Assembly: GCA_021234155.1 (NCBI GenBank)
Contig: JAJEKV010000041.1
Coordinates: 4,202,829-4,266,828, forward strand
Length of the DNA stretch: 64,000 nt
Origin: Isoetes taiwanensis
Taxonomy: Eukaryota > Streptophyta > Lycopodiopsida > Isoetales > Isoetaceae
Direction of reading: 5' to 3'
The notes beneath the pieces are model-generated. The model was not told the origin of the DNA. It worked only from the letters and a program-made list of their open reading frames with translations, and did no database searches. The position numbers were made by a program, and so were the translations under genes. Of this stretch, positions 1 through 11,991 are shown one piece after another (the first letter of the stretch is position 1; the number at the start of each line of letters is the position of its first letter).

Positions 1-98
1 CCCTGTGCAATAGCACTTTGTTTCTTTCCCTACGGCACAAGTAAGGGAGTTTTTTTTTTTACTATAGAGACATTTTACAACTGTCATATCAGACCCAG

Positions 99-742
99 AT
101 TCTACTGAGCTGGAAGTTCTTACCTGGACGAATTGCAGAAGCCCACAAAAGCAAAGTTTTCGAGTTTTGACATTTCATTACAGCCTGACAATTTCTGATA
201 TGGTGGCAACAATCAAAGATTTTACTACCAAGCAAGATCCCCTGAGAGTTTGCTGGTTCTTTATTAAAAATCTGCCATCTGTACCTAGCTGTGTATTCTT
301 GAAGAAGTGACATAACATGAGTGGAATAGTGGCGTTGGAATTTAGGGTGGGAGATCGCGAGTCGATTGCCAACAGACTGTCATTTAATGGAATCTGAACC
401 TTAGACGTGTTATAAATATGATGTGGCATCATAGAATGGTGTCATATAATGAGGCCCGGATTCTATTGAACGACAGTCTGTTAACAATCGACTTGCGATC
501 TCCCACCTTAAATGTTCCACTCATGTTTCGCCACTTCTTCAAGAATACACAACTAGATCCAGATGGCAGATTTTTAACAAAGAATCAGCAAACTCCGAGG
601 GGATCTTTCCCGACAGTAAAGTCTTTGATTATTGCTGCCACATCAGGAACTACTGGGCTATAATAGAATGTCAAAACTTAAAAACTTTGCTATTGTGGGC
701 TTCTACAATTCGTCAAGGTAAGAACTTTCGGCTCAGTGGAAT
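99..742. repeat. Long inverted repeat, arms about 300 bp
   Basis: The left arm (about 99-399) is the reverse complement of the right arm (about 452-742), with small mismatches and indels, around a spacer of about 52 bp. The outer ends pair ATTCTACTGAGC (99-110) with GCTCAGTGGAAT (731-742). The inner ends pair around CAACAGACTGTC and GACAGTCTGTTAAC. The translations of the two arms are near-identical short frames on opposite strands, which reflects the palindrome rather than coding. It could be a foldback element or the source of a long hairpin RNA. I see no target-site duplication. Confidence 0.8.
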
Positions 743-1680
743 ATGGACCTTATTTTTATCAATTTTCAAATAAGACATGTCTCAATAATATGCGACATAT
801 CATGTAACATTTTCCACTTACATTTTTTTATCTTTTATTACTTCAACGTAGCAATATTTTTTGACACAGAAATGACACAACAAACAACAGTATTGGAGAG
901 GGCATTTGGTATACTGGTGACCAACAAAGGAATTAACTGTGAGCAATAGATGAATCCTTAAATATAAGCTAAACCTCTGCACTGGTAAAATTCTAAGACT
1001 CCTTCTTAGATATGACTTTTATCAAAAGCTACTGTAGTATACCTAGTACATATAATCGCCGTTGTCTTCAATCTGCTGCCATCTAGATTGATGTCAGATT
1101 TACATGCTACAAATAAGTCTGCAAGTATGCGAATAAAGTTTTTGTACATATTAGATCTATGTCGTAATGTTGATGAACATGGCATCTATGCTCTTCTACT
1201 ATCATCTGATTTTAATCATGACCATGAGCTTGCGCTATGCCCTCATATGCACTTGGCGATCCTTGAAAAATAAAAGCAGTCTGTAGAATATGAATCATAA
1301 ATTGACCCAACACTTTCTGTTGAATGGTAAAATGAATGTTCTTATGAAGTGCAGACATTATTATTCTTCTCACACTGCTCAAAAACTGCTGATACAAACA
1401 GAAAATAAGACTTGAAGAACAAATGATCTTTGAACAAATCTCATGGATCATCATTTGCTTCAGTTTGGTCTCAAATGCCTCAAAACAGAAGACATTATTA
1501 GCACCTCAATATAACAGAGAGGGTAGTTAACCAAGATGGATTTAAAGCACTACAAATATTGGGTTCCTTAGTTTTACAAAGCAATAAAAAAGGCTACAGT
1601 TTTGCTGCTTTTTAAAATTGCCTCCTTAAGATGGACTTAAAATGAATATCTCTTTTCTAATAGCATTGCATTAAAAAATC

Positions 1681-1706
1681 TATCCTATTCTATTCTATTC
1701 TATTAG
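1681..1706. repeat. (TATTC)n pentanucleotide run
   Basis: About five units of TATTC follow an A-rich string. The same pentamer ends the LINE at 4.4-8.5 kb and recurs at 26,104, so this may mark the 3' end of another, very short LINE insertion. No coding remnant is visible beside it. Confidence 0.6.
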
Positions 1707-2288
1707 AAGGAATGAATGCCCCCTGCAAGATAAAGAGTACATAGCCAGAATAAAACATCCAAATACAAAAAAAAGATACAAACCTCAGAGGCAAGGTACT
1801 AAAAAATGGTAAAAGCATCGACTCAGTTTGCATTTGAGTAAAAGGATCTTATATTCAGATATGCTACAATCATCATATTTTCTTCTCTTCATATGATATA
1901 ACAAACAACTGCACAAGTTCACATGTGATTTTAGGCAAATATGTAGCATAATAACAGGGGTTTTTTGTGATTTTGTACGCTTTTTTGCATGGTTTTCCTA
2001 TGATTTCAGTGTTGTATTCATTGGGCCATACTAAATAGTACTTCTAGAGAGTGCAGCTTTTTTGGAGCATCGATCTTTTTAGCTTCAACAATCTAATTGA
2101 TATGCATGAAATTAGAAAAGTTCTCTTCTCTCAAAAGTTCTTCTGCTGGTTTTTCGATCCGTCCTGTTGAACAATTCATTCAACAGTTGTGATATGCAAG
2201 ATTTTTGTTTCTTGTTTGCTAACAATGTTTTTTTGTTGTAATCTTATTTGATCTTAATGCTACATATTAGCATGAGCATGAGCTAGAT

Positions 2289-2449
2289 ATTCATAAGGAA
2301 ATCCGTTCTTCATTCTGTTTCACAGATATTCAAGAAAATCCGTCCTTCATTCTGTTTCACAGATATCTCATGGCAGATATTAAAACAGATATTCAACAAA
2401 ATCCGTCCTTCATTCTGTTTCACAGATATTTCATGGCAGATATTTCATG
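2289..2449. repeat. Imperfect tandem repeat, three copies
   Basis: Three copies of a unit containing 'AAAATCCGTCCTTCATTCTG' then TTTCACAGATAT lie near 2289, 2328 and 2390. The second and third share a longer unit of about 60 bp (CATGGCAGATATT extension). Function unknown. Confidence 0.75.
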
Positions 2450-3246
2450 ATCCGTTGTTATTCTGTTGTTTTATTACTTGGTCTTGCTTTTCGGAATTTA
2501 AAACCTGCAGGCAAATATCTAGCATGGTAAACTGCAGATGGAGACAGATCTTGAAGCTTTCCTTTATGTTTATATTCCTTAACTTTTCCTTTTGTTTAGC
2601 ATTTCCCTGAATATGTAGCCTGCCATAGCAGGAATCTGCATGCCAGGGCCAATCCAGAACTTCAGACCATTGTTTTTTCGCTGCCACAAAGCCGATTACC
2701 ACACAGCCAGGGCCATTACCACACAGCCGGATTGTCTCAGAAGAATACCATAACCTCTGATTTGGCTTCAACCCGGCAGTTTCATGCAGCATTCACGCTT
2801 CAATCCGCAGCATTCATGCTCCAGAAATCGATCCAGCAGCTTGGATCTGCTGTAGGACGGTCTTTACCCCCTGATCTCGCAACAACACAGAAAAATACGG
2901 CCCCCAGAGCCATGTCTTCGAGCATGCACACTGCCATCGCTGCCATCGTGGAATTCTGAAACCCTAACCCTGCCCTAAATCGAAAAGTGTCCAAAAAAAC
3001 AACCTTTAACCTTGGAAAAAAAAAATGTAACCCTTGCTACATATTAGTATTACAAGTTTGCTACATATTAGTATGTTTGTCATATTGTTTTTAAAATTAC
3101 TAGTTATTAACAATTGTGTTTTTTTTTTTAATGGTAGATATTAGTTCCAGATATTACAAAGAGGCGAATGACACGAAACAGACGAGGCCCAGGCTCAACA
3201 TCACGAACAACCACCACCTCCATATGGCGAGGACCCTATTGACGTT

Positions 3247-3477
3247 ATGTCGTTGTGGATAGTTGGATATATCAATGACATGCGATCATCTATGCAACAA
3301 ATCCGTAACGCATTGAACTCAATTGAGAACTTCATACTTGATGCACACATTCATTTGGACATGGATCAGCGGAGGCAATTACGTGCACAAGTAAACACGC
3401 TAACTGCCCTCTGCAGACTGTTTGATAGGCAAATCAACCAACATATGCATCGTATCTTAAGCCGCTATCCATTTTGA
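3247..3477 (+). CDS. Short unrecognised ORF, possibly a last exon
   Basis: This 76-codon frame starts with MSLWIVGYIND and ends at TGA. The same frame stays open upstream from about 3168 (a P-rich string preceding EDPIDVMS) and could begin at an AG near 3175, so it may be a terminal exon rather than a whole gene. The sequence is balanced and looks helical (repeated Q/R/L spacing), more protein-like than its surroundings. I do not recognise the family. No promoter or partner exon could be assigned. Confidence 0.25.
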   Translation: MSLWIVGYINDMRSSMQQIRNALNSIENFILDAHIHLDMDQRRQLRAQVNTLTALCRLFDRQINQHMHRILSRYPF

Positions 3478-4440
3478 GTGCTTCAAAATTGCTTTAACAC
3501 TTTTGCTGTCTTCCATGACTTAATAAATTTTAAAATAATATGCTTTTAAAGCGTATGTAATTAAATTACATTATCAAGTTCTTTAATTTTCAAGTTCTTT
3601 CGTATGTTTGCTTTTCTTAGGGCCCGAAGGGCCCAATTTTTTTTTTTAGTATAACAACCAACACATAATTAAAATTAACATTAACTAACACAACCATTGG
3701 GTCCAACACATTTACATTAAAATCCCCCTTAAACCCCCTTTGGTTTGGGTGCATATTCACATGGGGGGTGACGTAGGGCAGCGAGAGCTGTTGGATAGGC
3801 ATATTCACCCCTTATTCCTTAATCTACACCGTACGTAAAGTTCTCGTTTGTGGGGTATACAAGTACAAGATTTGCTATACTGTATAACAAGATTTGTGGG
3901 GTAGTAAATTCTCTCAAATTTATCACATTTATGGTTGAATTCAAACCAATCACAAAGAATAGCCTAGCAAATGAATTTACCGTGTCGTTGGCTGAAATCG
4001 AACTATTCACAAACCATTTGGAACTTGCAAATCAAAGTCAGAGCCTCTATCAGAAATCTAATCTACAACCAAAGATTACATATCCTCCTGAACTTGGCAT
4101 GTATTTCTTCGAACATTATTAAGTAACACTTTCCAAATCCATGTAAATGGTTTCATTTTCAAGAGTTTGGCATAGTATTGTTTGGTAGTGATAACACTGA
4201 AGCAGTGGATACCTTCGCTACAATGGACTATTGTATGCATTATTTTTCATGAAGATGCATCCTTCTCTAACAATGGTAAGAAGAAACATAAAAGCAGCAG
4301 GGTTCATCGTATTGTCCAAGAGCACGGTCAACTATAATTAAGTCAGCTACGTGAGAACTTACATACCTCATTGCCTGTCTTGAAGCATCAACAACAAATA
4401 CCATCTAAACCAATCTTCAAAGCTGGTAGACTTATTAGAC
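3478..4440. other. Intergenic, no supported gene
   Basis: The stretch holds a GGGCCCGAAGGGCCC palindrome near 3621-3635 and a 90-codon open frame (3850-4122, +) of unknown nature with no recognised domain. Nothing else is supportable. Confidence 0.4.
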
Positions 4441-4470
4441 CTTGTAAGTCAATAAGAAGCATCAGAGGAC

Positions 4471-5087
4471 TTGCAACAGAAGGTACAGACTTTGGTGTTA
4501 GCTAAATTGGACTTCACAACACCAGTTGTTGTCACTGCTGCACATAGGGTTGGAGCATTGCAGCCCCACCACCCGCGCATAGTAAAATTTACAGTGCGAA
4601 ATTTGAGTACTAAAATGGATATCCTCAAGCAGGCCAAGCAATTGAAAGGACATCTCTCTATCTGGATTTTGATCTTACTAAGTTTCAACAGTTAGCCAGA
4701 CGGCAGAATTTGCAAAAGGTCCAGGACATTCAAAAGAATGGTGGTAAAGCTACACTGATTCGTGGAAAACTACGTATTTTTACACCATCACATGCAACCT
4801 TTGCTGACGCCTTTCATCATGCTAAGGCCAATCATACTGCTGGTGTTAAAGTCCATTCTCCCATTTCCCATGCACACACCAACGCTGCAAATGCGCCTCG
4901 TGTTGTTCCATCTTCTGCATCCACCACATCTTCTTCTGCTCAAGGCCATTCCTCTCACGTTGTTGCTAATGGTACCCTTGATGCTGCTGCTGCTGCTGCT
5001 GATGTTGCTGCTACTGCTGCCGCTGCCGCCTCCATTGCTCCAGCCTCCTCAGTTCGCACTGCTCATACCTCAAATGTACCTTCCTAG
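4471..5087 (+). pseudogene. LINE ORF1-like RNA-binding segment
   Basis: The pattern AHRVGALQPHHPRIVKFTVR, then ILKQAKQLKG, then (after a one-base frame change near 4690) a DLTKFQQLARR-like helix, fits the C-terminal RNA-binding domain of LINE ORF1 proteins: AxRxG...PRxIxVxF...KxxILxxAxxLKG...DLT. The later part (4710-5087) is an S/A/H-rich low-complexity tail with a run of Ala codons. It ends in TAG at 5085-5087 in the same frame as the endonuclease ORF that starts at 5091, so the two may once have been one polyprotein separated by this stop. Confidence 0.6.
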
Positions 5088-5090
5088 GAA

Positions 5091-5870
5091 ATGTGCCTTC
5101 GGTTGGTGTCTTGGAATTATCGAGGTTTTCCCTGGCGTAAAGGTGATGGCTTGAATCCCATTGCAAAAGATATGGATATCCTTCTGCTCATGGAAACGTG
5201 GGAGCATTCAGCCAAACGGCTACCTCATTTTACAAGCTATCAATTCTTTTCATTATTTAATGAATGTCATGGGCAACGAGGTTGCGGTGGAGTTGCTTGC
5301 TATTTCAAGGATGCCCTTGCTCCATATATCACGCTTCATAAAGCTGATAGATATAATCGCTACATGTGGATCAAACTTCATTGCCACAATAGTAGTACCA
5401 TTTTTGTTGCTGCCTGTTACTTCCCACCTATATCATCACCTTTTTATGATGAATATGATGTCGCTCGCAGTGATCCCTATGGTGATCTTTATGATGACAT
5501 TGCTCAATTCAAACAGTTGGGGCATGTTATTCTTCTTGGTGATTTCAATGCTCGCACTGCTGAAATGCAACCTGCTCAACTCATACGTGAGGATGTTCGT
5601 GACCCTTTATGGATGTCTGCTAATGATACAGTCTTTCCACATTCATCGCCTGATGCTAACAAACCCGTCTCAACATTTGGAAGGGAGCTCATCCAGTTGT
5701 GTGAAGTCTTTGAGATGGTACTTTGTAATGGCTTAGAGCAATGGCCACACTCTAAAGGTATTACATGCTGACAGGATAGGCAGGGTGGTGGTACTAGTAT
5801 TGTTGATTATGTCATTTCCCAAGTGCAAGCCTTGGATCTCATTTCAGATTTTCGAAAAGGCATAGAGATG
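5091..5870 (+). pseudogene. LINE apurinic-like endonuclease domain
   Basis: Endonuclease/exonuclease/phosphatase-fold motifs run in order: LVSWNYRGF (Asn of motif I), ILLLMETWE (catalytic Glu), GGVACYFKD, VAACYFPP, VILLGDFNAR (GDFNA motif), and after a stop at about 5769, SIVDYVISQ (DY motif). The enzyme nicks target DNA for target-primed reverse transcription. The frame is open for 226 codons to TGA at 5769-5771. The motif content is complete except for the last His region, which I could not place. Confidence 0.8.
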
Positions 5871-6589
5871 AGGAGATAAAATCTGATCACTATCCACTTT
5901 ATTTATCATTAAAGTGGCAGCTTCCACCTCTTCAACCCATTGCTATCCGGGGCTCCCGCCCTTCGCGCTTAAACGACTTATTCTAGATCTTTTGAATATG
6001 AATGCAGGACACTAGCTTCACAGCTTGCGGTATTTTGGATTACCCAACTCTTCAAGAGCGTAATGCAAAGATTTGCCGATGCTTTGCTTACTTCTGCGTC
6101 TCTTGCTTTGGTACACGCGACTTCCGGTGTTGCTCATCTTTGGTAAGAAATCCTTTCCTAGAAATGCCTGGTTTGATGAAGACCGCAAGCAACTTAAAAA
6201 AACAATTCGCGAACGATAGTTGAGCCGGATCTGCCGACATAATGCCATTTAGAATTATAAGTCCGCTTTTGAAGTGCAAGAAGGCACGCTTTGTTCTTGA
6301 GCATCAAAGCACATGTTTGAATTATCGCTACGGAGCCTCGGACCTTCCGGCATAAAATATTATATCGACCACCTCCTACCCTTGGACATATTTCTATGCA
6401 AAGAATGGGATGGATTGGTCCACTTATATGATCATCCTGGGTCCTTAATTACGTTGCCTCCTTTGGTAGGTGATTTTCTTCAATTCACGAGAGGAGGAAG
6501 TCAAAGAAGGATCTAGCGCATCTACCAAATGGCAAGTCTCCGGATCTTCAAGGTTTGCAAAGCGAATCGCTTAAAATGGGGGTCCGCTA

Positions 6590-7380
6590 TTGCTTCCAAT
6601 CATCACTACTCTTTTAAATCAAGCTTTGCAAGAAGGCGTGCCAGAAACTTGGGCTGTCAGTAAGGTCGTACCAATTTACAAAGTAAGTGATAAGCATGAC
6701 CCTTCTAATTATCGCATGATCATGGTAAGTTCCATATTTTCAAAGCTCTTAGCCAGTCTTCTTCGAGAAGCGCTTGACATCATGGGCGTAACATACCGGT
6801 GTATGCGTCTTTGTAGGACGAAAGTGGCTTTTGTCCATGCCATTCTACAATAGACCATATTTTCACATTGCGCATGCTTATTGAACATAGTCAAAGTTTG
6901 AAACAAGACCTCTATATATGTTTTGTGGATTTTACTTCTGCTTTTGATACAGTACCACGCGAACTTCTTTGGCAGCGCTTGCAGGCACTTGGGGTTTCAC
7001 AAGATCTTCAAAATGCAGTTTATCGGCTCTATGAAAGGGTTTTTGCTAAATTTCCAGCATCAGGTCCTCAAATCACTAGCACTATTGGAGTTCGTCAGGG
7101 TTGCCCTTTATCTCCTACACTCTTTGGCTTGTACTGGAAGAATGGCTTGATAATCATGGCGGCGGAGGTCCACATTTGGCATACTATATCATTAGGCAAC
7201 TCATGTATGCTGATGATGTTTCACTTCTGGCACATACCGCTGCTAGTATGCAAAGAACATTTATATGCTCTGCACGCTTTTGTGAGAACACAGTCTCGTG
7301 TTAATCTCCAAAAGACCAAGCTTTTGGTAGTTCAATCTTCTCACAATGTTCCCCTATGCACTATGATAGCCGCTGGTTGA
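6590..7380 (+). pseudogene. LINE reverse transcriptase domain, frameshifted
   Basis: RT motifs are spread over three frames: VPETWAVSKVVPIYK...SNYRMI (motifs 1-2), CFVDFTSAFDTVPRELLW (motif A, catalytic Asp), IGVRQGCPLSPTLF (motif B), and LMYADDVSLLAH (motif C, YADD) at about 7200-7240. The frame changes near 6850, 7130 and 7305 disrupt the protein. The enzyme class is non-LTR RT of the L1-like superclade. The stretch between the endonuclease and motif 1 (5870-6590) is very degraded. Confidence 0.85.
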
Positions 7381-8110
7381 AGTTGTAGATAGCTACAAGT
7401 ATCTTGGTGTAGAATTCTCAGAAGAACACACTTTGGGAACAAAGTATTACCAAGCGGGTGGTCACTGGATGGAGAGCACTTTATGCAATGCAAAACAATG
7501 GTTTTCAAGCAGAAATTCATGATTACACGGAAAGCCCACTTGTTTCGGGCTTTGGTAGAGTCTGCTTTTATTGTATCCGGCGTGTGGGGGCACGCCATTA
7601 GTGCTAGTGCTTGGGAGAGCTTGGAGCTGGTGCAAAAGTCCTTTCTCACTTACAGCCTCGGTTAAAACAACGGTTGCCCTATGCTATTCTTTTACAAGAG
7701 ACAGGTTTTTGGCCTCTTCAACATTCTGCCATGAAGTACCATCTCCACTATATCTGCAAGGTGCACCACATGGATGATGTTAGATATCCTGTTCTTGCAC
7801 TTGCCATGGCTGAATCTCCTCAGTGTTTGAAACGATGTTGGAAAGAGCATTGCACTACATGGTTTGCCCGTTGGGGTGCAACCGCAGCAAACCTTTGCTG
7901 ATGATTGCCGATTCGATCCCGAGCTTTTGCAACAATATCTCAATGGTCGTTTTTCTCAAAAGATATGGGACGCAGTTACTTTGGCCCAAGTGAAAACTGG
8001 TCATTATCATGCACATATAAATCCCACCTTGGCACCAGGGCCCCAAGCTTATTTGCTTGCTTCATTGTCCAGGAACAATTCGCACGGGGTCCCACAGGCT
8101 ACGGATTGAG
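7381..8110 (+). pseudogene. LINE C-terminal domain remnant
   Basis: After the RT, the pieces YKYLGVEFSEE (about 7390), a segment with VWGHAISASAWESLELVQKS, and PYAILLQETGFWPLQHSAM are distributed over the frames. They align in order with the intact-looking C-terminal part of the minus-strand LINE at 9.3-10.27 kb. A terminal Cys/His cluster is not clearly kept here. Confidence 0.65.
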
Positions 8111-8533
8111 ACAGGTAGATGAGAGCGGCCGCAATTGCCGCGAGAAGCGAGACTATGTGCCTGTTGCCAGTTACAGGTTATTGAAGATGAAAGCCATACT
8201 CTTCTGAGTTCCCTGCTTTTGAGATAGTCCGGAATCATTTTTTGACCTTAGCATTCCATTCCACGCTTCCACAACTTCTCAGAGCACCATCTGTGCATGA
8301 CTTGGCATTATACATACTTGAGGTTCTAGATAAACGTCTGTAATTACTGAGCCCTCAGTAGTCATTATCTCTGCTTGTCTAGTATCACCATTACTGCAAA
8401 GGTTTTTCCCTTGAAAACCTTTCGAGGCAGGGGTTTTTTAATCCTAGTAGTAATGATTGTACTAGCCCATTGTATGGGTCCCATGACCTATTGGTCTCCG
8501 TGGACGTTAAAAAAACTATTCTATTCTATTCAT

Positions 8534-9075
8534 TGTAAGCATTTAGGAGTCTAGTTTTATTAATATATCATAAGTTTTAGTGGTGTTTTTGTAATATGCA
8601 TTAATTATTCGGTTGCTTCTGGCGTTCAAACTCAAATAACTGGATGTCTAGGATTTTCTTGTAGGGCAAGGGCGGCAGCGGCGGCCACCTGATCTTTGCA
8701 GATCAGAAAGGGGTGGTCGGTGCTGGAAAGGCAGCAAATGCTGTTGCTGCTACTTGAAATCCATGGCTACAGGCTAGAGGGCTTTTTCTAGTTGTCTATT
8801 AAGGTCTGTGGCAAATGGGATTCGTTACAAGGTATGGTTGCTGCCTCTGTTATTGGGACCTCTTGGCATCGATTTGGAGAGGGTATGGAATAGATCATTC
8901 CATCTTCAGGCTTATGATTTTTCGTTGCAGCTTAAGCTAGCAGTTAGCAAGAGGTTAATCTTTTTGCTGGATGCTAGAGTTTGTTTGTAGTATTCAAGCG
9001 TGTTTCTTTTAGTTATCTATTATTTGTCAAAAATCTAATTTTGAATTATTGAGACCCTAGTCACATAAAAATCGT
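8534..9075. other. Spacer between two LINEs, no recognised gene
   Basis: The stretch has a GC-richer patch at 8660-8760 and one 60-codon frame at 8808-8990 without recognisable similarity. No RNA or regulatory feature is evident. Confidence 0.4.
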
Positions 9076-9076
9076 T

Positions 9077-9195
9077 AGGATAGGATAGGATATGATATGA
9101 TATGATATGATATGATATGATATGATATGATATGATATGATATGATATGATATGATATGATATGATATGATATGATATGATATGATATGATATGA
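9077..9195. repeat. (TATGA)n pentanucleotide microsatellite
   Basis: About 20 perfect TATGA units are preceded by GGATAGGATA variants. The run abuts the 3' end of the minus-strand LINE (9196-10269), so in the LINE's sense it is a (TCATA)n tail. It has expanded far more than the tail of the neighbouring plus-strand LINE. Confidence 0.9.
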
Positions 9196-10269
9196 ATTTA
9201 TCAAGCCAATTAGGCCCTCAGGCCTCTATGGCAAACTATTACAAAAGTTTGAGTGAAATCTAAGCGTACTAATCCAAGGCGTTATATATATCAAAGTTAA
9301 AGCATTAAGTTATACAGATCAATTATGTCCGCTCTTTCCTTCCAAACATCCCAAACGTAAGTGCTTAAAGTATGTGATGATACTCCAAAAAGATCTCTTA
9401 GAGTGTTTACCTCTATACCATGGTTTTTCCTTATATGTTCATAGGAAGAACATTCCAGAAATGTATGACGTTCTGATTGTGGCACCAGTTCAAAGCATCC
9501 AACACAATAACTTTCGTGCAAAGGCGTTCCATACCACCTGCCTGTCTCAATGTGCAAATGGTGAGAAGAAAGCCTCAATTGAGAGATATACATCCGGTTC
9601 TTGCGGTTAATATGTGACAACAAATAATTTTGTCCCTTGTAATCCTGTCGAGAATTTATCTCAGCTAGGTAAAATTGTTTCTTTGTACTACCTGTATCCC
9701 CAATTTTCCATAGCTTCCTAAGTGCTCTTTCTGTCACGAACACTCTTATCTCTGAATATTTTACTGAATCTGGCCATGTATTCAAGCCAAGCTTTCTGCC
9801 CATTTCAAGGCATCAGCATACAGCCTTTATTTTTAGATTGCTGCAGTGCCATATAAAGGAGCCTATCCTGCTCCATTGCCAAAACTCTATTTATATAAGT
9901 GATCGTTCTAATCAAAGCTTCAACTTCTAAAGGTAATAAACCTGTCTCAGCAAGCAACATGCAAAATGGAATCTGAGGCTTAACTCCAAGTTCAAGTAGC
10001 AAAACTCTTTTCTGGACTTGTTCGATTTTATTCCAACCTTTGAGAGAAAGCCTAGGGCCCCAAATTGGGCAACCATAAAGAACAACAGGCCTTATCTGAA
10101 TACCAAAAAGCAATCTCTGAATTTGCCAATGCTCAAAATTGTTTGAGTTACATGTATGAATCAAACCATAGAGGGCTCTCATCCCTCGAGATGCACGCTT
10201 AAGAGCGGCTGTGAGCCATCTGTAATTACTGGTCATGTCAATTATCATTCTATGTTGACAATGCTTCAA
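9196..10269 (-). mobile_element. 5'-truncated LINE fragment
   Basis: This is the 3' part of a LINE on the minus strand: the C-terminal coding region, a short 3' UTR of about 100 bp, then the (TCATA)n tail. Truncation at the 5' side (near 10270) is typical of incomplete target-primed reverse transcription. The RT catalytic core is absent. Confidence 0.75.
9297..10269 (-). pseudogene. LINE ORF2 C-terminal region
   Basis: Two abutting frames of 154 and 168 codons are offset by one base near 9804. The first carries the post-RT pattern VVLYGCPIWGPRLS...IEQVQKRVLLLELGV...LLAETGLLPLEVEAL. The second carries a Cys/His cluster, CVGCFELVPQSERHTFLEC, of the CX2C...H...C type found at the C-terminus of many LINE ORF2 proteins, where it helps bind the RNA template. 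There are few other lesions, so this copy is younger than the plus-strand LINE. Confidence 0.75.
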
Positions 10270-10904
10270 AGTAATTAAGTCACAGTGACCAAGGGAGGGT
10301 CACCAATAGTGAACTATGGTCTAATTTTGGACCATGGTAAAATGGAATCCAATTTACCAGTAGTGGGTCAACACAAAATTATTGTCTCAATTTAAACCCT
10401 TGAATGAATTGAATGAAAAAAGTGGGTTCAATCTTCATCATCCAATCTTGATCCACAATAGGGTATTTAAGTGATCCTTACTATTTATAGATACCCATTT
10501 CGTGGGGAGATTTCATGGCTATATGTACCATTTTTTTTCAAGAAAAGTTGTAATACCTCAAACCAAGAGCTCGAATTTCATTAACAAATACATTTTATTT
10601 TCCACGTTTCTTTGTCTATGATTTTAAGTGGTTAGCTATTGGTATTTCCTTGGTGAGGAATAGGCTAGCCTAGAATTTAGTGTTGATCATCGGTTTAAAC
10701 TGCTTCTACACTCTTTTCTTTAGAGTTAAATTTCATGTTTACATCTTTTCGGGTGTATTATCGTTTCGGGTGTCTCAAAATTTTTTTGGGCCATTGGATG
10801 CTGGCATATGCCACAGCATATGCCATGGGGCGAACTTGGAGCCCTCAAACGCAAGTCAAGATGGGGTCAACGATGGGGCCCACCTTTGGCTATTTGACCC
10901 GATT

Positions 10905-11190
10905 TCTAAGGAGGCACCTAAAAAATAAAACCAATAGCTCTGATCACTGATTCCGGATCCCTGATACAAACGAGGGCTTTCAAAGTTCTGCAACAAGCTT
11001 TTCTCTGCTTTTCTCATTCACTATGCGTTTATTTTAGGAGGCACCTAAAGAACTCCGCCATAGCTCTGGCCTACAAGAGCAACCTCCCATTTCCAAAGAG
11101 TACAAACTTTCTCGATTAAGCCACGAGGGGCCGAATTCTAAGGAGGCACCAAAAAAACAAAACCAATGATTTCTTATGTAAGTAATTTTG
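10905..11190. repeat. Three spaced copies of an AGGAGGCACC repeat
   Basis: Copies lie near 10909, 11036 and 11140. Each begins (A)AGGAGGCACC followed by an A-rich string; the first and third continue with AAAACCAAT and a GGATCCCT(G/C)ATACA string. The spacing is about 105-125 bp. It looks like a decayed dispersed or tandem repeat of unknown origin. Confidence 0.6.
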
Positions 11191-11290
11191 GATCCCTCAT
11201 ACAGCTCCGACTCGCAACAGACCAGGGCTTGGGGAATCGAACCCCAACAAGAATCCTATGCCCTTGGCTTACCCGATGAACCGACCTCCC
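11190..11290 (-). mobile_element. tRNA-derived SINE-like head (Pol III A and B boxes)
   Basis: On the minus strand a B-box string GGTTCGATTCC (complement of 11233-11243) sits inside a 5-bp T-stem (TGGGG/CCCCA). About 30 nt upstream is an A-box-like string GGTTCATCGGGTAAGCC (complement of about 11266-11282). The flanks cannot form an acceptor stem, so it is not a functional tRNA. A tRNA-related SINE 5' head is the simplest reading; no tail or TSD was identified. Confidence 0.35.
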
Positions 11291-11991
11291 CGACAATCTT
11301 CTTTTGTGGCTATGCCAAGGATCCGTGCAACAAATCACTCAAGCCCCGCAAAACCACGGCCCTATCTAAATACAGATTCGTCACAGAGCATTTCCGGCCA
11401 GCTACATACAGATCCGGCAAACCCAAGAAGGGAGATGCGCAAATGCTGGAGGTAGAACCCTAGCAGGATCCAGACGGAACCCTAGCAGGGTTTCCGTCTA
11501 ATCACGAAAAGCGCAAGCCTGGCTATGGCTATGCAACTGAAGCTTATGGCTTCTGGAAAAAAACTACAGAAAGAAAAACATGCAACTGAAGCTATGGCTT
11601 CCGGCAAAAGCCTGGCCGCCTCCACAGGACCTCTCCGCGCCTTCGTACCCAAAAACGTAACAACCAAAAATAGGAAAAAAAACCTCCTATATGCCCGCCA
11701 AGATTCTAGGCTTCGGAATCTCAGTTGCCAGCGTCAGCAAAATACGGTTTTACATACGAATACAGGCCTCAACCATTGGGAAATCTTATGGTATAAACAT
11801 ACGCTTCCTGATTTCGGACACATTATTACCTAACACATTACACTGGCATTGTCTTATTTGTTTGGCTGTAATATATTGTCGCCCTCTTATACGAGCCTAT
11901 ACTGTTTCTTGCGACAGTTTCTTTTACCAGCTAACTGTTCTTGTTCTTTACCTGCCCTAGTCACTCCGGCGTTCTTTCTCACACTCTGGCT

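Larger units (their letters stand above)
743..3246. other. AT-rich intergenic stretch, no recognised gene
   Basis: Only short frames are present and none is recognised. The stretch holds a (TATTC)n run near 1681-1706 and an imperfect tandem repeat near 2289-2449. At about 2445-2960 there is a slightly more GC-rich patch with short frames on both strands and an AAACCCTAACCCTGCCCTAAA string at 2958, too short to be telomeric DNA. Confidence 0.5.
4440..8533 (+). mobile_element. Decayed LINE (non-LTR retrotransposon) with (TATTC)n tail
   Basis: From 5' to 3' the element shows an ORF1p-like RNA-binding segment, an apurinic-type endonuclease, a reverse transcriptase, a C-terminal domain, an untranslated 3' region, then AAAAAAACTATTCTATTCTATTC at about 8510-8531. 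The order and strand are those of an L1-type LINE. Multiple frameshifts and stops make it non-autonomous. The C-terminal region matches the minus-strand LINE at 9.2-10.27 kb (shared pattern LLxETGxxPL), so the two belong to one clade. The 5' boundary is approximate. Confidence 0.85.
10270..11991. other. Upstream region of the RRM gene, repeat-rich
   Basis: No coding gene is supportable. The region contains small dyads (GTGACCAAGGGAGGGTCAC near 10287), three copies of an AAGGAGGCACC-headed repeat, a tRNA-like A/B-box pair on the minus strand, and presumably the promoter and 5' UTR of the downstream RRM gene in its last few hundred bases. I could not pinpoint a TATA box with confidence. Confidence 0.5.

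Noticed and set aside
2955-2985. Telomeric repeat (AAACCCTAACCCTGCCCTAAA)
   Set aside because: Only one to two imperfect units; common in plant 5' regions and not a telomere.
11225-11296. tRNA gene on the minus strand
   Set aside because: The T-arm and B box are good, but no acceptor stem pairs and no anticodon arm fits. It is kept only as a SINE-like head.
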